From assembly GCF_000015645.1 (NCBI RefSeq), contig NC_008816.1:1-64000 (forward strand): a DNA stretch of 64,000 nucleotides, written 5' to 3'. Positions 20,329 to 30,458 of the stretch are shown here, in pieces; the stretch's first letter is position 1; each line of letters opens with the position of its first letter. The stretch comes from Prochlorococcus marinus str. AS9601 (GTDB lineage Bacteria; Cyanobacteriota; Cyanobacteriia; PCC-6307; Cyanobiaceae). A program made the translations under genes and the position numbers. Under the pieces are notes generated by a model. The model was not told the origin of the DNA, searched no databases, and was given only the letters and a program-made list of their open reading frames with translations.

Positions 20329-21235
20329 CAGTAAATATTTAGGTTTAGTTACAAAAAAATTTAACGATTATTTTTTAGTTGATTTAAAAAATCAAGAAAA
20401 CTCTTTAAATAGCGAGAAATTTTTATGTAAGGTTAAGAAGTCCATAAATTTCAGGGATCAATTAATTTATGTTGGAGACGAAGTAGCGATTGAAAAAATT
20501 GATCTTAAAGGTAAACGCGCAGTAATAACAAGTCTAAAAAAAAGAAAAAATCTTTTAGTTAGACCCTCAGTTGCAAATATTTCTAACATATATGTTACTT
20601 TTTCTGTTGAAGAACCAGAGTTAAATTTATCTCAAGTCAATAGGTTTTTGATATCAGCAGAATCAATAGGAGTTGAAGTCTCATTAGTTTTGACAAAGTG
20701 TGATTTAATTTCTGATAAAAGAAGATCATATCTACTTGATAAATTTGAGAAATGGGGCTACCAAGTAATAACTTTAAATTTACAGAATTCTGATTGCTTT
20801 AAAAATTTATTAGCTGATTTAAAGCAAAAAGAATGTTCAATTTTTATGGGCCCATCAGGAGTTGGCAAAACTACTTTGCTTAATATGATTATTCCAGGTC
20901 TTGAAAATAGTACTGCACCAGTTTCCAATAAAATTAAAAGAGGAAAAAATACTACTCGCAATGTTGAGTTATTTTCTATATCGAATCAAAGTTATATTGT
21001 GGATACTCCTGGTTTTAATATGCAAACTCTAGAGATTGATATTAAGTTGTTACCAAATCTTTATTCAGAAATACATAAACAGATAGTTGAAGAAGGAATT
21101 AAGTGTAAATTTCGTAACTGCTTACATTTAAAAGATGAGGGATGTAATTTAAATAAATCCTTTGAAAGATATTCTTTTTATAAAGAAATGATTGAGTCTT
21201 CTAAGAATCACTATTATCAAAACCAGGAAGATTAA
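20318..21235 (+). CDS. rsgA: ribosome small subunit GTPase A
   Basis: RsgA is a circularly permuted GTPase that helps late 30S maturation. An OB-fold N-terminus is followed by G4 (LTKCDL, about 126-131), then G1 ([12 protein letters not shown], about 178-189) and G3 (DTPGF). This order is diagnostic of the permutation. The C-terminal zinc knuckle has [14 protein letters not shown]. The 305 residues are normal. The 3' end overlaps the convergent ebfC gene by 35 bases, which is long even for this compact genome. Confidence 0.95.
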   Translation: MKTNSKYLGLVTKKFNDYFLVDLKNQENSLNSEKFLCKVKKSINFRDQLIYVGDEVAIEKIDLKGKRAVITSLKKRKNLLVRPSVANISNIYVTFSVEEPELNLSQVNRFLISAESIGVEVSLVLTKCDLISDKRRSYLLDKFEKWGYQVITLNLQNSDCFKNLLADLKQKECSIFMGPSGVGKTTLLNMIIPGLENSTAPVSNKIKRGKNTTRNVELFSISNQSYIVDTPGFNMQTLEIDIKLLPNLYSEIHKQIVEEGIKCKFRNCLHLKDEGCNLNKSFERYSFYKEMIESSKNHYYQNQED

Positions 21236-21551
21236 GATTTAATCCACCAGTCAAATCATTCATCCTTTCTTTCATAGTTGTAGTTGATAATTCATGAGCT
21301 TTTTTGATAGCTTGTAGAATATTTTTCTCTATTTGTTCTTTATTTGAATTAAAGATATTTTCTTGTACTTCTACCTTTAGAGGAAGTTGGTTCCCACTTA
21401 TCCAAACTTTTATCATTTCATCATCACTTTTGCCTTCAATTTCCATATTTTCAAGTTCATCTTGTAATTTTTGAGCATCTTGCTGAATTTGTTTAGCTTT
21501 TTTAAAAGCTTCTGTAAGTTGTCCAAAGTTAGGAAGTCCAAAACCCGCCAT
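21201..21551 (-). CDS. YbaB/EbfC nucleoid-associated protein
   Basis: A small DNA-binding protein of 116 residues that forms dimers and coats the nucleoid. The [20 protein letters not shown] helix at residues 13-32 and the MNDLTGG segment are family hallmarks. It lies just upstream of murB, with 17 bases between the ebfC stop side and murB coding. Its 3' end is antisense to rsgA over 35 bases. Confidence 0.93.
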   Translation of the reverse strand: MAGFGLPNFGQLTEAFKKAKQIQQDAQKLQDELENMEIEGKSDDEMIKVWISGNQLPLKVEVQENIFNSNKEQIEKNILQAIKKAHELSTTTMKERMNDLTGGLNLNLPGFDNSDS

Positions 21552-21568
21552 TTTGTTAAAACGTTTCT

Positions 21569-22462
21569 TTAGTAAGGATAGTCAAAACCAATCATTCTTA
21601 CTTCCGGTTGCAAATAAATCCCTTTGTTTTGTAGTACTTTTTGTTGAATTACTGTTATTAATTCATAAATATCTTTTGAACTTGCTGAAGAAGTGTTAAT
21701 TATAAAATTTGAATGCATTGTAGAAATTTCAGCACCGCCAATTTTAAATCCCTTTAAACCCATATCATCAATTAATTTTGCTGCATAATTATTCTCAGGA
21801 TTTTTAAAAACGCTACCAAAACTTGGTAGATGATATGGTTGTGTGTCTGTTTTTAATTTAAGATTATTTTTGGTTGTTTGAATTAATTGTTCTAGATTTC
21901 CATTAGGTTCAAAATGTAATCTTGCACTAATAATTGTTAAATCATTTCTTTGAAAAGAGCTAAATCTATATTCAAAATTGATATCTTTTTTTTCAATTTC
22001 AAGTATCTTATGAGTTTTATTATTTATAACTTTTACGGAAATAAGATTTTTTGCTAGCGATAAATTACCTGTGCCAGCATTCATATAAATTGCTCCTCCT
22101 AATGTTCCTGGAATTCCTACAGCCCATTCCCCTCCTTGTAATCCATTTTTAGCAAGAGAATTAGATAATGTTGGGAGCATTACACCTGCTTCCGCTTCAA
22201 CAATTCCTGAATATGGCTCTATTTTTAGTGATTTCAATTTTTTTGTACAAACAATTAAGCCTTTTATGAAAATATTATTTATTAAAAGATTTGAACCTGC
22301 GCCAATTATTTGACATCTTTGTTTGTTTAAATTAGCCCATTTTATTAGATATGAGAATTCTTCAATGCTTCTTGGCTCAGCAAAATATTCAGCTATTCCA
22401 CCCACTTTTATAGTTGTATAACTACTTAAATTACAGTTTTCAAAAAAATTTTTTTTATTCAT
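21569..22462 (-). CDS. murB: UDP-N-acetylenolpyruvoylglucosamine reductase
   Basis: MurB is an FAD enzyme that reduces UDP-GlcNAc-enolpyruvate to UDP-MurNAc in peptidoglycan precursor synthesis. The FAD-binding segment [12 protein letters not shown] lies near residue 57. [21 protein letters not shown] and [10 protein letters not shown] follow. The 297 residues fit the type II form. It is transcribed behind murC with 16 bases between them, a classic cell-wall pair. Confidence 0.96.
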   Translation of the reverse strand: MNKKNFFENCNLSSYTTIKVGGIAEYFAEPRSIEEFSYLIKWANLNKQRCQIIGAGSNLLINNIFIKGLIVCTKKLKSLKIEPYSGIVEAEAGVMLPTLSNSLAKNGLQGGEWAVGIPGTLGGAIYMNAGTGNLSLAKNLISVKVINNKTHKILEIEKKDINFEYRFSSFQRNDLTIISARLHFEPNGNLEQLIQTTKNNLKLKTDTQPYHLPSFGSVFKNPENNYAAKLIDDMGLKGFKIGGAEISTMHSNFIINTSSASSKDIYELITVIQQKVLQNKGIYLQPEVRMIGFDYPY

Positions 22463-22478
22463 AAATTAGTTATCTAAT

Positions 22479-23888
22479 TTAATTGTTTTTTTCATTTAAA
22501 ATTGACCAGAGAATATGACAATCACCGGCTCCCATATTCAAAATTAAATCCCCTTTTTGAGTTAATTCGTAAAAATTCTTTGTAACTTCATAATAATTAT
22601 TTATGTAACTAACATTTTCGTTTTTTTTATAAATCAAATCAGTGATCATTTTCGAAGTAATTTTTTCTTCGTTTCCTTCCCCTGCTCCATAAATACTGGT
22701 TACATAAATAACATCTGCCTTTGATAATTCTTCAGCGAATTCTTTAGTAAATTGCTTTACTCGAGAGTATCTATGAGGTTGAAATATAGCTATTAATCTT
22801 CTTTGTTGACATTCATTATTATGTTTTTGCTGAATCAATAATCTTCCTAATTTAATCGTCTCTTTTATTTCATTTGGGTGATGTGCATAATCATCATATA
22901 AACTTCTTTCATCTATTTGACCTCTGAATTCAAATCTTTTTTTTGGGAGTTTCAGATATTTTATATTTTTCTTAATTTCTATAAAATCTACTCCTATCAT
23001 TCTTGAAGCTGCTATTGCTGCGGTGATATTAGATAGATTGTGTAACCCTGGAATTGGAATTTTTAAACTACCAATAAGATTTCCATTTTCATAATATTTT
23101 CCAATTGTATATCTCGCATTAATTTCAGTCGGAATTATTGCATAAGTTACGTTTTTAGCTGTAGTGTTTGACCACTTAAAATTAGAATAAAAATTATTGC
23201 TTGAGGTTTCACAATCAAAATTAAGCAGTAATTTTTTCGAGTTTTTAGCGAAACTATTAAATGAACATATGACTTCACTTAAATTAGAAAAGTGATCGCA
23301 ATGATCAAAATCAATGTTATTGATTATTCCGATATCAGACTTATATTTGTTAATTGTTCCATCCGATTCATCAACTTCAGCTACTAAGTATTTTGTATTT
23401 TCTAAATGACAATTAGAGTTGTAAATAGGAATTATTCCTCCAGTTATTGAAGAAGAATTACGTGTACATAATTCAAGTATTGTAGATAGAAATGTACTGG
23501 TTGATGTTTTCCCGTGGCTGCCGGCTACCGCGAATGAAGTATAAGTACGCATTAGCATTGCAAGTATCTCTGAACGATGTTTTATTGATAAATTTTTTTC
23601 TCTGCAGTACGAAAATTCTTCATTTTCTGGTTTGATCGCAGAGCTTACAACAAAATTAATCAATTTGTTGGTAAATTTCGAAATCACAAATTCAATATTT
23701 TGGCGAACTTGAGAAGAAAAAATTTCTACACCTAATTTTTCCAATTTTTTAGTTTCATCATTTTTAACTAAATCAGATCCTGAAACTGAACAACCTTTTT
23801 TAAGTAAACCTATTGCTAATGCTGACATCCCAATACCTCCAATCCCAATAAAATGAAAATGACTTTTCAACAGTAATTTTTTATCCAA
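22479..23888 (-). CDS. murC: UDP-N-acetylmuramate--L-alanine ligase
   Basis: MurC adds L-alanine to UDP-MurNAc using ATP. The N-terminal Rossmann part has HFIGIGGIGMSALA. The Mur-ligase ATP motif is AVAGSHGKTSTSTF, near residue 119. VAEVDESDGT and DDYAHHPNEI are further family motifs. The 469 residues are normal. A 193-base gap separates its start from the divergent gap2 gene, enough for both promoters. Confidence 0.97.
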   Translation of the reverse strand: MDKKLLLKSHFHFIGIGGIGMSALAIGLLKKGCSVSGSDLVKNDETKKLEKLGVEIFSSQVRQNIEFVISKFTNKLINFVVSSAIKPENEEFSYCREKNLSIKHRSEILAMLMRTYTSFAVAGSHGKTSTSTFLSTILELCTRNSSSITGGIIPIYNSNCHLENTKYLVAEVDESDGTINKYKSDIGIINNIDFDHCDHFSNLSEVICSFNSFAKNSKKLLLNFDCETSSNNFYSNFKWSNTTAKNVTYAIIPTEINARYTIGKYYENGNLIGSLKIPIPGLHNLSNITAAIAASRMIGVDFIEIKKNIKYLKLPKKRFEFRGQIDERSLYDDYAHHPNEIKETIKLGRLLIQQKHNNECQQRRLIAIFQPHRYSRVKQFTKEFAEELSKADVIYVTSIYGAGEGNEEKITSKMITDLIYKKNENVSYINNYYEVTKNFYELTQKGDLILNMGAGDCHILWSILNEKNN

Positions 23889-24039
23889 TGTTTATCTTTT
23901 ACTTAAATCAAAATAACTTCTAGGTAAAATTTTGCTAATTTTTCTTAAAAAAAAATGTTTTTTTTTCTTGAATTAATACAAAACTAGACTGATTTGCTTA
24001 ATAAATTAAAAAAACCTTACGTTATTGCACAAAATTCAG

Positions 24040-24045
24040 TATGAT
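24040..24045 (+). promoter_or_regulatory. -10 box upstream of gap2
   Basis: TATGAT lies 37-42 bases before the gap2 ATG, a good match to the sigma70 -10 consensus. A -35 element at 17-bp spacing (TTACGT, 24017-24022) is weak, as is common in Prochlorococcus. A poly-A/poly-T inverted stretch at about 23945-23972 sits between murC and gap2. Confidence 0.4.
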
Positions 24046-24081
24046 CAGCAACTTAGGTTAATCATTTAGAAATTATTAGTT

Positions 24082-25104
24082 ATGACTTTGCGTGTTGCAA
24101 TTAACGGCTTTGGCAGAATTGGTCGAAACTTTATGCGTTGTTGGCTTAGTAGAGGGGCTTACACCAATATTGAGGTAGTTGGGATTAATGTTACCTCTGA
24201 TCCTAAGACTAATGCTCATTTATTGAAATATGACTCAGTCCTTGGTCAACTGGATGGTGTTGATATTCAATACACTGACGATACTTTTGTAATTAATAAC
24301 AAGACAATTAAATGTTTCTCTGATAGAAACCCTATGAACCTCCCTTGGAAAGAATGGGGTGTAGATTTGGTTATTGAATCTACTGGAGTATTTAATACAG
24401 ACGTAGGTGCAAGTAAGCACTTAGAGGTAGGAGCAAAAAAAGTAATCTTAACTGCTCCCGGTAAAGGCGATGGTGTTGGTACTTATGTAGTTGGAGTTAA
24501 TGCTGATACATATAAACATAAAGATTATGATATTTTGAGTAATGCTAGTTGTACAACGAACTGTTTAGCTCCAGTAGTTAAAGTTTTAGACCAAACTTTT
24601 GGGATTAATAAAGGTTTGATGACTACAATTCATAGTTATACAGGGGATCAAAGAATTTTAGATAATAGTCATAGAGATCTAAGAAGGGCTAGAGCCGCAG
24701 CTACAAACATTGTTCCTACTTCTACAGGAGCTGCAAAAGCAGTAGCTCTGGTATACCCAGAAATGAAAGGCAAATTAACAGGAATTGCAATGAGAGTTCC
24801 AACTCCTAATGTTTCAGCAGTAGATTTTGTTTTTGAATCTTCTAAATCTGTCACAGCTGAAGAAGTCAACACTGCTCTCAAGGAAGCATCTTTAGGCTCA
24901 ATGAAAGGAATTATTAAGTATGGAGATGAACCATTAGTTTCAAGCGATTATGCAGGTACCAATGAATCATCAATTGTAGATAGCGACCTCACTATGTGTA
25001 TCGGCGACAATCTTGTTAAGGTCCTTGCTTGGTATGACAACGAGTGGGGCTATAGTCAAAGGGTTGTTGATTTAGCAGAGATTGTTGCTAAAAATTGGGA
25101 ATAA
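24082..25104 (+). CDS. gap2: glyceraldehyde-3-phosphate dehydrogenase (Calvin-cycle type)
   Basis: In cyanobacteria Gap2 uses NADPH to reduce 1,3-bisphosphoglycerate in the Calvin cycle. The NAD(P) Rossmann fold begins with [13 protein letters not shown]. The active-site Cys is in SNASCTTNC near residue 155. [12 protein letters not shown] closes the catalytic domain. The 340 residues and photosynthetic context favour Gap2 over a glycolytic Gap1. Codon use looks more biased than neighbours, as expected for high expression. It abuts the thiL stop with no spacer. Confidence 0.96.
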   Translation: MTLRVAINGFGRIGRNFMRCWLSRGAYTNIEVVGINVTSDPKTNAHLLKYDSVLGQLDGVDIQYTDDTFVINNKTIKCFSDRNPMNLPWKEWGVDLVIESTGVFNTDVGASKHLEVGAKKVILTAPGKGDGVGTYVVGVNADTYKHKDYDILSNASCTTNCLAPVVKVLDQTFGINKGLMTTIHSYTGDQRILDNSHRDLRRARAAATNIVPTSTGAAKAVALVYPEMKGKLTGIAMRVPTPNVSAVDFVFESSKSVTAEEVNTALKEASLGSMKGIIKYGDEPLVSSDYAGTNESSIVDSDLTMCIGDNLVKVLAWYDNEWGYSQRVVDLAEIVAKNWE

Positions 25105-26091
25105 TTAAAAGTGCTTGAAAGGTATATTTTTCAATAAATGATTTTTATTTTTATCTTTAAATTCTATTGATGGTTTACCATTAACGAAATAACCAATCTC
25201 GTAAATATTTTTATCGAGTTTGCATAAATTATTGGCCCATTTTTTGGGTAAAGAGAATACTAATTCGTAATCTTCACCTCCAAAAAAATAATATTCATCC
25301 CATTTATCTCCTTTTGGCCAATTCTTATCTTTGGGCATTTTTTCATAATTCATGATCGCTTTACAGTTGCTAGCTATTGCTAAATCTTGTATAGATTGAA
25401 AAAGACCGTCGCTACTATCAGTACACCCTATTCTTCTTATTTTTTTATTGGATCGAGTTTTAATGAGATTTGTGAGAAAAATTGGGTAAACTTTCGGGCG
25501 ACAAAAATGTTTAATTGACTTACTGATTAATCTTTCATTTAGAGAAAAATTATTATCGAAATTTATTTTATTTTGTATCATAAAGCCTAGCTTGCTAAGG
25601 CCATGCATTCCTGTCGTTAAGATAATATCTCCTGCTTTACATGCGTTTCTTCGTAATTCAAGTTCACCTTGAATCCCAAAGGCTGTAATTGAAATGATTT
25701 TTTCATTCCCTTTTGAACAATCTCCCCCTAGAATAAGCCCGCCATATTTTTTTAATGCTTTATTTATCCCTTTGTATAATTCTTCAATCCAAATCCACTC
25801 AGTTTTAGCAGGTAAAATTAGGCTTATTGTAATACCTATAGTTTTTTTGCTTCCACTTGATAATAAGTCAGAGATGTTGCTAACAACAGCTTTCCAACCA
25901 AGGTCTTGAGGACAAATAGAAATTGTATTAAAATGAACATTTTCTACCAAAGAATCAGTATTAACAAGTAAATTTTCATTTTTAGTTTTAATCAAAGCGC
26001 AATCATCTGAAACTTGATTTTTAGGCATAAATTTTCCTAGCCTATTAATTAATTCTTTTTCCCCAATATCTTCTAGTATTTCTTTATGCAT
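25105..26091 (-). CDS. thiL: thiamine-monophosphate kinase
   Basis: ThiL phosphorylates thiamine monophosphate to the active cofactor TPP. The N-terminal segments DDCALIKTK and VNTDSLVENVHF bind Mg-ATP. KKYGGLILGGDCSKG and GCTDSSDGLFQS carry the conserved Asp cluster of the PurM/ThiL fold. The 328 residues are normal. Its 5' end overlaps the upstream cyclophilin gene by 8 bases, and its 3' end directly meets gap2. Confidence 0.95.
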   Translation of the reverse strand: MHKEILEDIGEKELINRLGKFMPKNQVSDDCALIKTKNENLLVNTDSLVENVHFNTISICPQDLGWKAVVSNISDLLSSGSKKTIGITISLILPAKTEWIWIEELYKGINKALKKYGGLILGGDCSKGNEKIISITAFGIQGELELRRNACKAGDIILTTGMHGLSKLGFMIQNKINFDNNFSLNERLISKSIKHFCRPKVYPIFLTNLIKTRSNKKIRRIGCTDSSDGLFQSIQDLAIASNCKAIMNYEKMPKDKNWPKGDKWDEYYFFGGEDYELVFSLPKKWANNLCKLDKNIYEIGYFVNGKPSIEFKDKNKNHLLKNIPFKHF

Positions 26092-27175
26092 TTAATTTGA
26101 GGTTTTGAATCCCTTCTAAAACATCAATTGAAATTATTGTGTCATCTTTAGTCAGTTCTTCTAATACATCAAATCCATCTACAACGTAACCAAAAGCAGC
26201 ATTCCTTCCGTCGATTAAATTGCGACCTGCTGGATTTAATTCTGCTTCATATAAGAAAAAGAAAAATTGCGATGAGCCATCATCGACTGCGGTATTCGAA
26301 TGAGACCATCCTAGAGTTCCAAGTGTTGCAAAAGGTAATGTTGGCGTCTCTGTGTAAAGACCTAGATCTTCAAATGTTTGATTATAAAAAGTATTTTTTT
26401 CATTAGGAATTCTAATTTCGAGAGGAACGTGACGTTCCTCGTTTGTCTCAGGATCTACATATCCAATATCTTTACCAGTTGGATCACCTGTTTGCAGTAC
26501 AAAAAATTCTTCTGCTCTGTTAATAGGTAAATTTTTGTAGAAGTTTTTTGAAGATAAATCTACAAACGCGCCTGCTGTAAGAGGAGCGTTAAATCCATCC
26601 ACAATAGCCTGCATATCTCCTTTAGAAGTTTTTATATTTACTTTTGCTCTGCCAAGTAATCTTGGTAGGTTATCAAACTCTTCTGGAATTTCGTAAGGAA
26701 ATTCATTTGGTAGAAAATATTCTTCTAATCCGCCTATTTTATCTAAAGCCTCTCTTCTGGTGGTTACAAATGAGTATTTGTCCTTTGATTTAGACTGATC
26801 TAGAAGGTTATCAAAATTTTCTTTGAGCTCTAAAAATGTTTTTTCAGCAATTTTCTTTTTATCGGTTGGTAATTCTTGGATAATTCGATTTTGGTATTTT
26901 TTTAGTAAAGATTGACATTTTGTAACAGTTTTCGTAAGAGCTGGCCATCTTCCTCCTCTTACAAGATCACTAGTTTCTTCCAATTTGTGTTGAATTTCTT
27001 GTAACTCAACTTGCTTGATAGGGAGTGCATTTCTGAGGATTGCATTAGGGTCTTTCACTGCATTTCCAGTAGGTAAATCAGCTAGTACTTGAATCGGCTT
27101 AAAGAGAAAAATCTGAAAAATTGCGATTGATAGAATTAATAAAAGTTTGTTCTGATTTGATAAGAATTTTTGCAT
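26084..27175 (-). CDS. cyclophilin-type peptidyl-prolyl isomerase, TLP40-like
   Basis: A 363-residue exported protein. Residues 1-32 form a signal peptide (LLLILSIAIFQIFLFKP then VLA). A helical N-terminal domain covers about 45-150 and the cyclophilin domain about 185-355 (ETPTLPFATLGTLGWSHS, SQFFFFLYEA, NAAFGYVVDGFDVL). This architecture matches the thylakoid-lumen TLP40/CYP38 family, implicated in photosystem II assembly. The catalytic Arg context of canonical cyclophilins is not obvious, so it may act as a chaperone. It is divergent from efp, 43 bases apart. Confidence 0.9.
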   Translation of the reverse strand: MQKFLSNQNKLLLILSIAIFQIFLFKPIQVLADLPTGNAVKDPNAILRNALPIKQVELQEIQHKLEETSDLVRGGRWPALTKTVTKCQSLLKKYQNRIIQELPTDKKKIAEKTFLELKENFDNLLDQSKSKDKYSFVTTRREALDKIGGLEEYFLPNEFPYEIPEEFDNLPRLLGRAKVNIKTSKGDMQAIVDGFNAPLTAGAFVDLSSKNFYKNLPINRAEEFFVLQTGDPTGKDIGYVDPETNEERHVPLEIRIPNEKNTFYNQTFEDLGLYTETPTLPFATLGTLGWSHSNTAVDDGSSQFFFFLYEAELNPAGRNLIDGRNAAFGYVVDGFDVLEELTKDDTIISIDVLEGIQNLKLNA

Positions 27176-27218
27176 AGCACTCTTGCAGGTTTATGATCCA
27201 TGAGGATTTAATACAGGA

Positions 27219-27779
27219 ATGATTTCCAGTAACGATTTTCGCACAGGTACAACCATCGAATTGGATGGACAAGTTTGGCGTGTTGTAGAATTTCTACATG
27301 TCAAGCCTGGTAAGGGTTCTGCTTTCGTGCGAACAAAATTAAAATCAGTTCAAAGCGGCAACGTGGTTGAAAAAACTTTTCGAGCCGGAGAACAAGTACA
27401 GCAGGCTATCCTTGAGAAGTCTAACCTGCAACATACTTATGTGGAGTCTGGTGATTATGTTTTTATGGATATGACGAGTTTTGAAGAGACAAGTCTGACC
27501 TCTGAACAAATCGGTAAAGGTGCAAAGTATTTGAAAGAGGGAATGGAGGTTAATGTAATTTTTCATAATGGTAAAGTTTTAGAAGTAGAACTTCCAATAT
27601 CTATTACTTTGAAAGTTACAGAGACTGATCCTGGAGTTAAAGGCGATACTGCTAGTGGGGGCACAAAACCAGCTATTCTAGAGACAGGTGCTCAAGTTAT
27701 GGTTCCTTTATTTATTTCTGTGGGAGAAATGATTAGAGTTGATACTCGTAATGACAGTTACCTAGGACGTGAAAATTAA
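27219..27779 (+). CDS. efp: translation elongation factor P
   Basis: EF-P relieves ribosome stalling at polyproline stretches. The 186 residues form the tRNA-like three-domain beta protein. The tip loop [11 protein letters not shown] near residue 30-40 carries the lysine that is modified in some bacteria. The C-terminal signature [14 protein letters not shown] is present. Its stop overlaps accB (TAATG), so the two are coupled, an arrangement common in cyanobacteria. A TATGAT at 27192 could be its -10 box. Confidence 0.96.
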
Positions 27780-28285
27780 TGGCTATGAAATTAGATCATG
27801 AAGACTTAAATCGCTTAATAGAGAAAATCTCTGCAAGTGATATACAAGAGTTCTCGCTAGAGGGAGAAGATTTTAAACTCGAAATAAAAAGGAATCTATA
27901 TGATCAGAACCAAGTTTTAAATAATTTAGTTTCTAATACTTCATTTGATAAGCAAACAAATGCTAATCAAAAAACTATTAACGATAATATTCCAGCTGTT
28001 AATGAGCCTGAAGTACCTCTGGTAGCGCCCCCAGGAAGCTCTGACCTAACTGAAATCACATCTCCTATGGTTGGTACATTTTATAGGGCTGCAGCGCCTG
28101 GTGAGGAGCCATTCGTCGAAGTAGGAAATAATGTTAAGGTTGGCCAAACTATTTGTATTTTGGAAGCAATGAAGTTAATGAATGAAATTGAATCTGAATT
28201 TAATGCTGAAATTGTAGAGATTCTCGTTGAAAATGGGACGCCAGTTGAATTTGGTCAAGTTCTAATGCGTGTTAAGCAATCTTGA
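27779..28285 (+). CDS. accB: acetyl-CoA carboxylase biotin carboxyl carrier protein
   Basis: AccB carries biotin for acetyl-CoA carboxylase, the first step of fatty-acid synthesis. The C-terminal biotinyl domain has the ILEAMKLMNEIE motif with the acceptor lysine near residue 131. The linker is Pro/Ala-rich (PEVPLVAPPGSS). A second ATG two codons downstream (27785) is an equally possible start. The tail overlaps the convergent pdxA gene by 24 bases. Confidence 0.95.
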   Translation: MAMKLDHEDLNRLIEKISASDIQEFSLEGEDFKLEIKRNLYDQNQVLNNLVSNTSFDKQTNANQKTINDNIPAVNEPEVPLVAPPGSSDLTEITSPMVGTFYRAAAPGEEPFVEVGNNVKVGQTICILEAMKLMNEIESEFNAEIVEILVENGTPVEFGQVLMRVKQS

Positions 28286-29296
28286 ATTTTTAGTCATTTC
28301 TATTGCAGTCTTTATAGCCTCAATCATGCTTTGAGATTGAGCAATTCCTTTGCCAGCAATATCAAATCCCGTTCCATGATCTGGAGATGTTCTTATAAAG
28401 GGTAAACCGATTGTGGTATTGACTGAGTAATTAAAAGCTATGACTTTCATTGGTATTAAACCTTGATCATGATACATAGCAAGAATGCCATCATGCTTTT
28501 CAGCATTTTTGTCACTCCAGGCTTTTACGGAAGAATTCCAGCAACTATCTGGTGATAAAGGTCCTAATAATTTTATATCTCTATTCTTGTTACTCCAAGT
28601 AATTAATGCGTCATTAAGCCAATCTTTTTCTTCATGACCTAAAATGCCCTCTTCGCCGGCATGGGGGTTCAGCCCTGCTACTTTTAAAGTAGGTTTATCA
28701 ATAAAGGTATTACAAAAATCTTTGAAAAGGTCTAATTTAGAGTGTATTAATTCTGTAGTTAATATCTTTGGAACCTCACAAAGTGCTATGTGGGTTGTAG
28801 CTAGTAAAGTATTAAATCTCCAACCTGTAATTGGTGATTTTGCTGTGAATAACATTCCAACGTTTTTTACTCCACATGATTTTGCTAGTACTTCGGTTTG
28901 ACCAGAGAAGTAATGCCCTGCTAGAGACCATGATTTCTTGCAAATTGGCCCAGTTACTAGCGCTGAGTTGGGATATTGTTTTACAATTTCAATTGCTTTT
29001 TTTAAATATTGGAAACTTGAATCACCATAATTTGATTTAGGGTTATTATTTGATGGAGAAATCTCGAGATCTATTACCTTTAAATTTTTAGGATTTGCAA
29101 GGTTTTCTAATCCTAAGGATCTAAGATGTTCATATGTATTTTGTAAATTTTTTTTTGATCCAACTAACTTAAATTCAATATTTTCTGATATCTCATTAGA
29201 ACAAAGTGCTTTTAAGATTATTTCGGGTCCAATACCTGACTCATCTCCTACGCTTATTACTACCTTTAATGGTTTATTTGTATTTTGAAAATTCAT
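28262..29296 (-). CDS. pdxA: 4-hydroxythreonine-4-phosphate dehydrogenase
   Basis: PdxA oxidises 4-phosphohydroxy-L-threonine in the DXP-dependent pyridoxal phosphate pathway. The N-terminus GDESGIGPEIILKAL, the metal-binding His in LATTHIAL and GLNPHAGEEG, and the MYHDQGLIPMKV motif all fit. The 344 residues are normal. The epimerase gene lies 20 bases upstream on the same strand. Confidence 0.95.
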   Translation of the reverse strand: MNFQNTNKPLKVVISVGDESGIGPEIILKALCSNEISENIEFKLVGSKKNLQNTYEHLRSLGLENLANPKNLKVIDLEISPSNNNPKSNYGDSSFQYLKKAIEIVKQYPNSALVTGPICKKSWSLAGHYFSGQTEVLAKSCGVKNVGMLFTAKSPITGWRFNTLLATTHIALCEVPKILTTELIHSKLDLFKDFCNTFIDKPTLKVAGLNPHAGEEGILGHEEKDWLNDALITWSNKNRDIKLLGPLSPDSCWNSSVKAWSDKNAEKHDGILAMYHDQGLIPMKVIAFNYSVNTTIGLPFIRTSPDHGTGFDIAGKGIAQSQSMIEAIKTAIEMTKNSRLLNTH

Positions 29297-29316
29297 AAAA
29301 AGTTTTAAATATATTT

Positions 29317-30195
29317 TTATCTATTTAGGTAACAGTTTTTTAAGCCTATTTTATAGTTTTTATAAATTAGCTTATATCCAAGTGTTTCGCATAAAAGTTT
29401 ATTTGAAACTCTTCTATTTTCCATCCAAAAAGATTGAGCTATAGGTGATAATTCCTCTCTCGCATCCTCAAATAATATTGGCTTTGGCATTGTTAAACCA
29501 AGTAAATCGTAGCAATATTGAATAACCTCTAACTGAGAACAGGGTTCATCATCTGCAATATTAATAATTTGGTAAAACTTTAGGGAATTTTTGTTTTGTA
29601 ATAGATAGATAATTGCATTTACAATATCTGCAACATGAATTCTCGAAAATACCTGATTTTTTTTTGATATAACACGAATTTTTTTATTTTTTATTGCTTC
29701 AAAAGTGGATCTTCCAGGCCCATAAATACCAGGTAACCTAAAAATTTGTATAGGTAAACCAGATTCAATCCATTCTTTTTCACAATTTAACCTCTTATAA
29801 CTTCTTTTTTGAAAGGGGTTTGGTTTATGAATTTCAGAAACCCAATCACCGTTGGTGTTCCCGTAAACTCCTGTTGTAGATAAATAGCCAACCCATTCTA
29901 GCGACAAACTTTTTAGTTTATTTTTAAGAATTCTTAATACTGGATCCTTTCCATTTTTGTCGGGAGGAATGCAACTAAGAATATGGGTTACGCCATCAAA
30001 AATTTTTGCATCAGGAACCACACCGTTTTCACTGTTGAAAACAAAATTATTTGGATCCATGCCTCTAGATCTTGAGCTTGTTAAAACTGTGCAACCAAAT
30101 TTTTTAATAGTTTTTGCAAAATAACTACCGCTGAAACCACATCCAAAGACTAAAAATTTATTTTTATTTCCGATTAAACTTGCAGGTTTTTTCAT
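29317..30195 (-). CDS. NAD-dependent epimerase/dehydratase family protein
   Basis: An atypical short-chain dehydrogenase-like protein of 292 residues. The Rossmann glycine motif is LVFGCGFSGSYFAKT near residues 14-28. SRSRG and GYLSTTGVYGNTNGDW (with the catalytic Tyr) follow, then PGIYGPGRSTFEAI and RIHVADIVNAI. This resembles the YeeZ/nucleoside-diphosphate-sugar epimerase group. The substrate cannot be told from sequence. It is probably co-transcribed with pdxA. Confidence 0.87.
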   Translation of the reverse strand: MKKPASLIGNKNKFLVFGCGFSGSYFAKTIKKFGCTVLTSSRSRGMDPNNFVFNSENGVVPDAKIFDGVTHILSCIPPDKNGKDPVLRILKNKLKSLSLEWVGYLSTTGVYGNTNGDWVSEIHKPNPFQKRSYKRLNCEKEWIESGLPIQIFRLPGIYGPGRSTFEAIKNKKIRVISKKNQVFSRIHVADIVNAIIYLLQNKNSLKFYQIINIADDEPCSQLEVIQYCYDLLGLTMPKPILFEDAREELSPIAQSFWMENRRVSNKLLCETLGYKLIYKNYKIGLKNCYLNR

Positions 30196-30227
30196 GCTTC
30201 GTTAAAGTAGTACATATGTATTAATTA

Positions 30228-30458
30228 ATGATGAAGACAGCTCTTAAGCCCGATTTAAAATCAAAAACTTTCTTTGTTAGCAAAAGTTATCCCCGTCTTG
30301 TAGAGAAAGAAGTTAGTTTAGTTAATCTTAAATTCTATCAAAAATTATTTGTCTTTCTTCTTGCATTTTCGACAATTTTAATATTTCCAGAATCTCCAAA
30401 AGAATTGGAAAACATATGTGAGAGTTATAACTCTAGAAAAATATGTAATGTTTGGTAG
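30228..30458 (+). CDS. small membrane protein, unknown
   Basis: A 76-residue protein with one clear hydrophobic segment at about residues 44-62 (KLFVFLLAFSTILIF) and a short Cys-containing tail (ICESYNSRKICNVW). The two cysteines, at 66 and 73, could form a disulfide outside the membrane. I do not recognise a family. It abuts the convergent HNH gene without a spacer. The start could be the second ATG, one codon later. Confidence 0.65.
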   Translation: MMKTALKPDLKSKTFFVSKSYPRLVEKEVSLVNLKFYQKLFVFLLAFSTILIFPESPKELENICESYNSRKICNVW

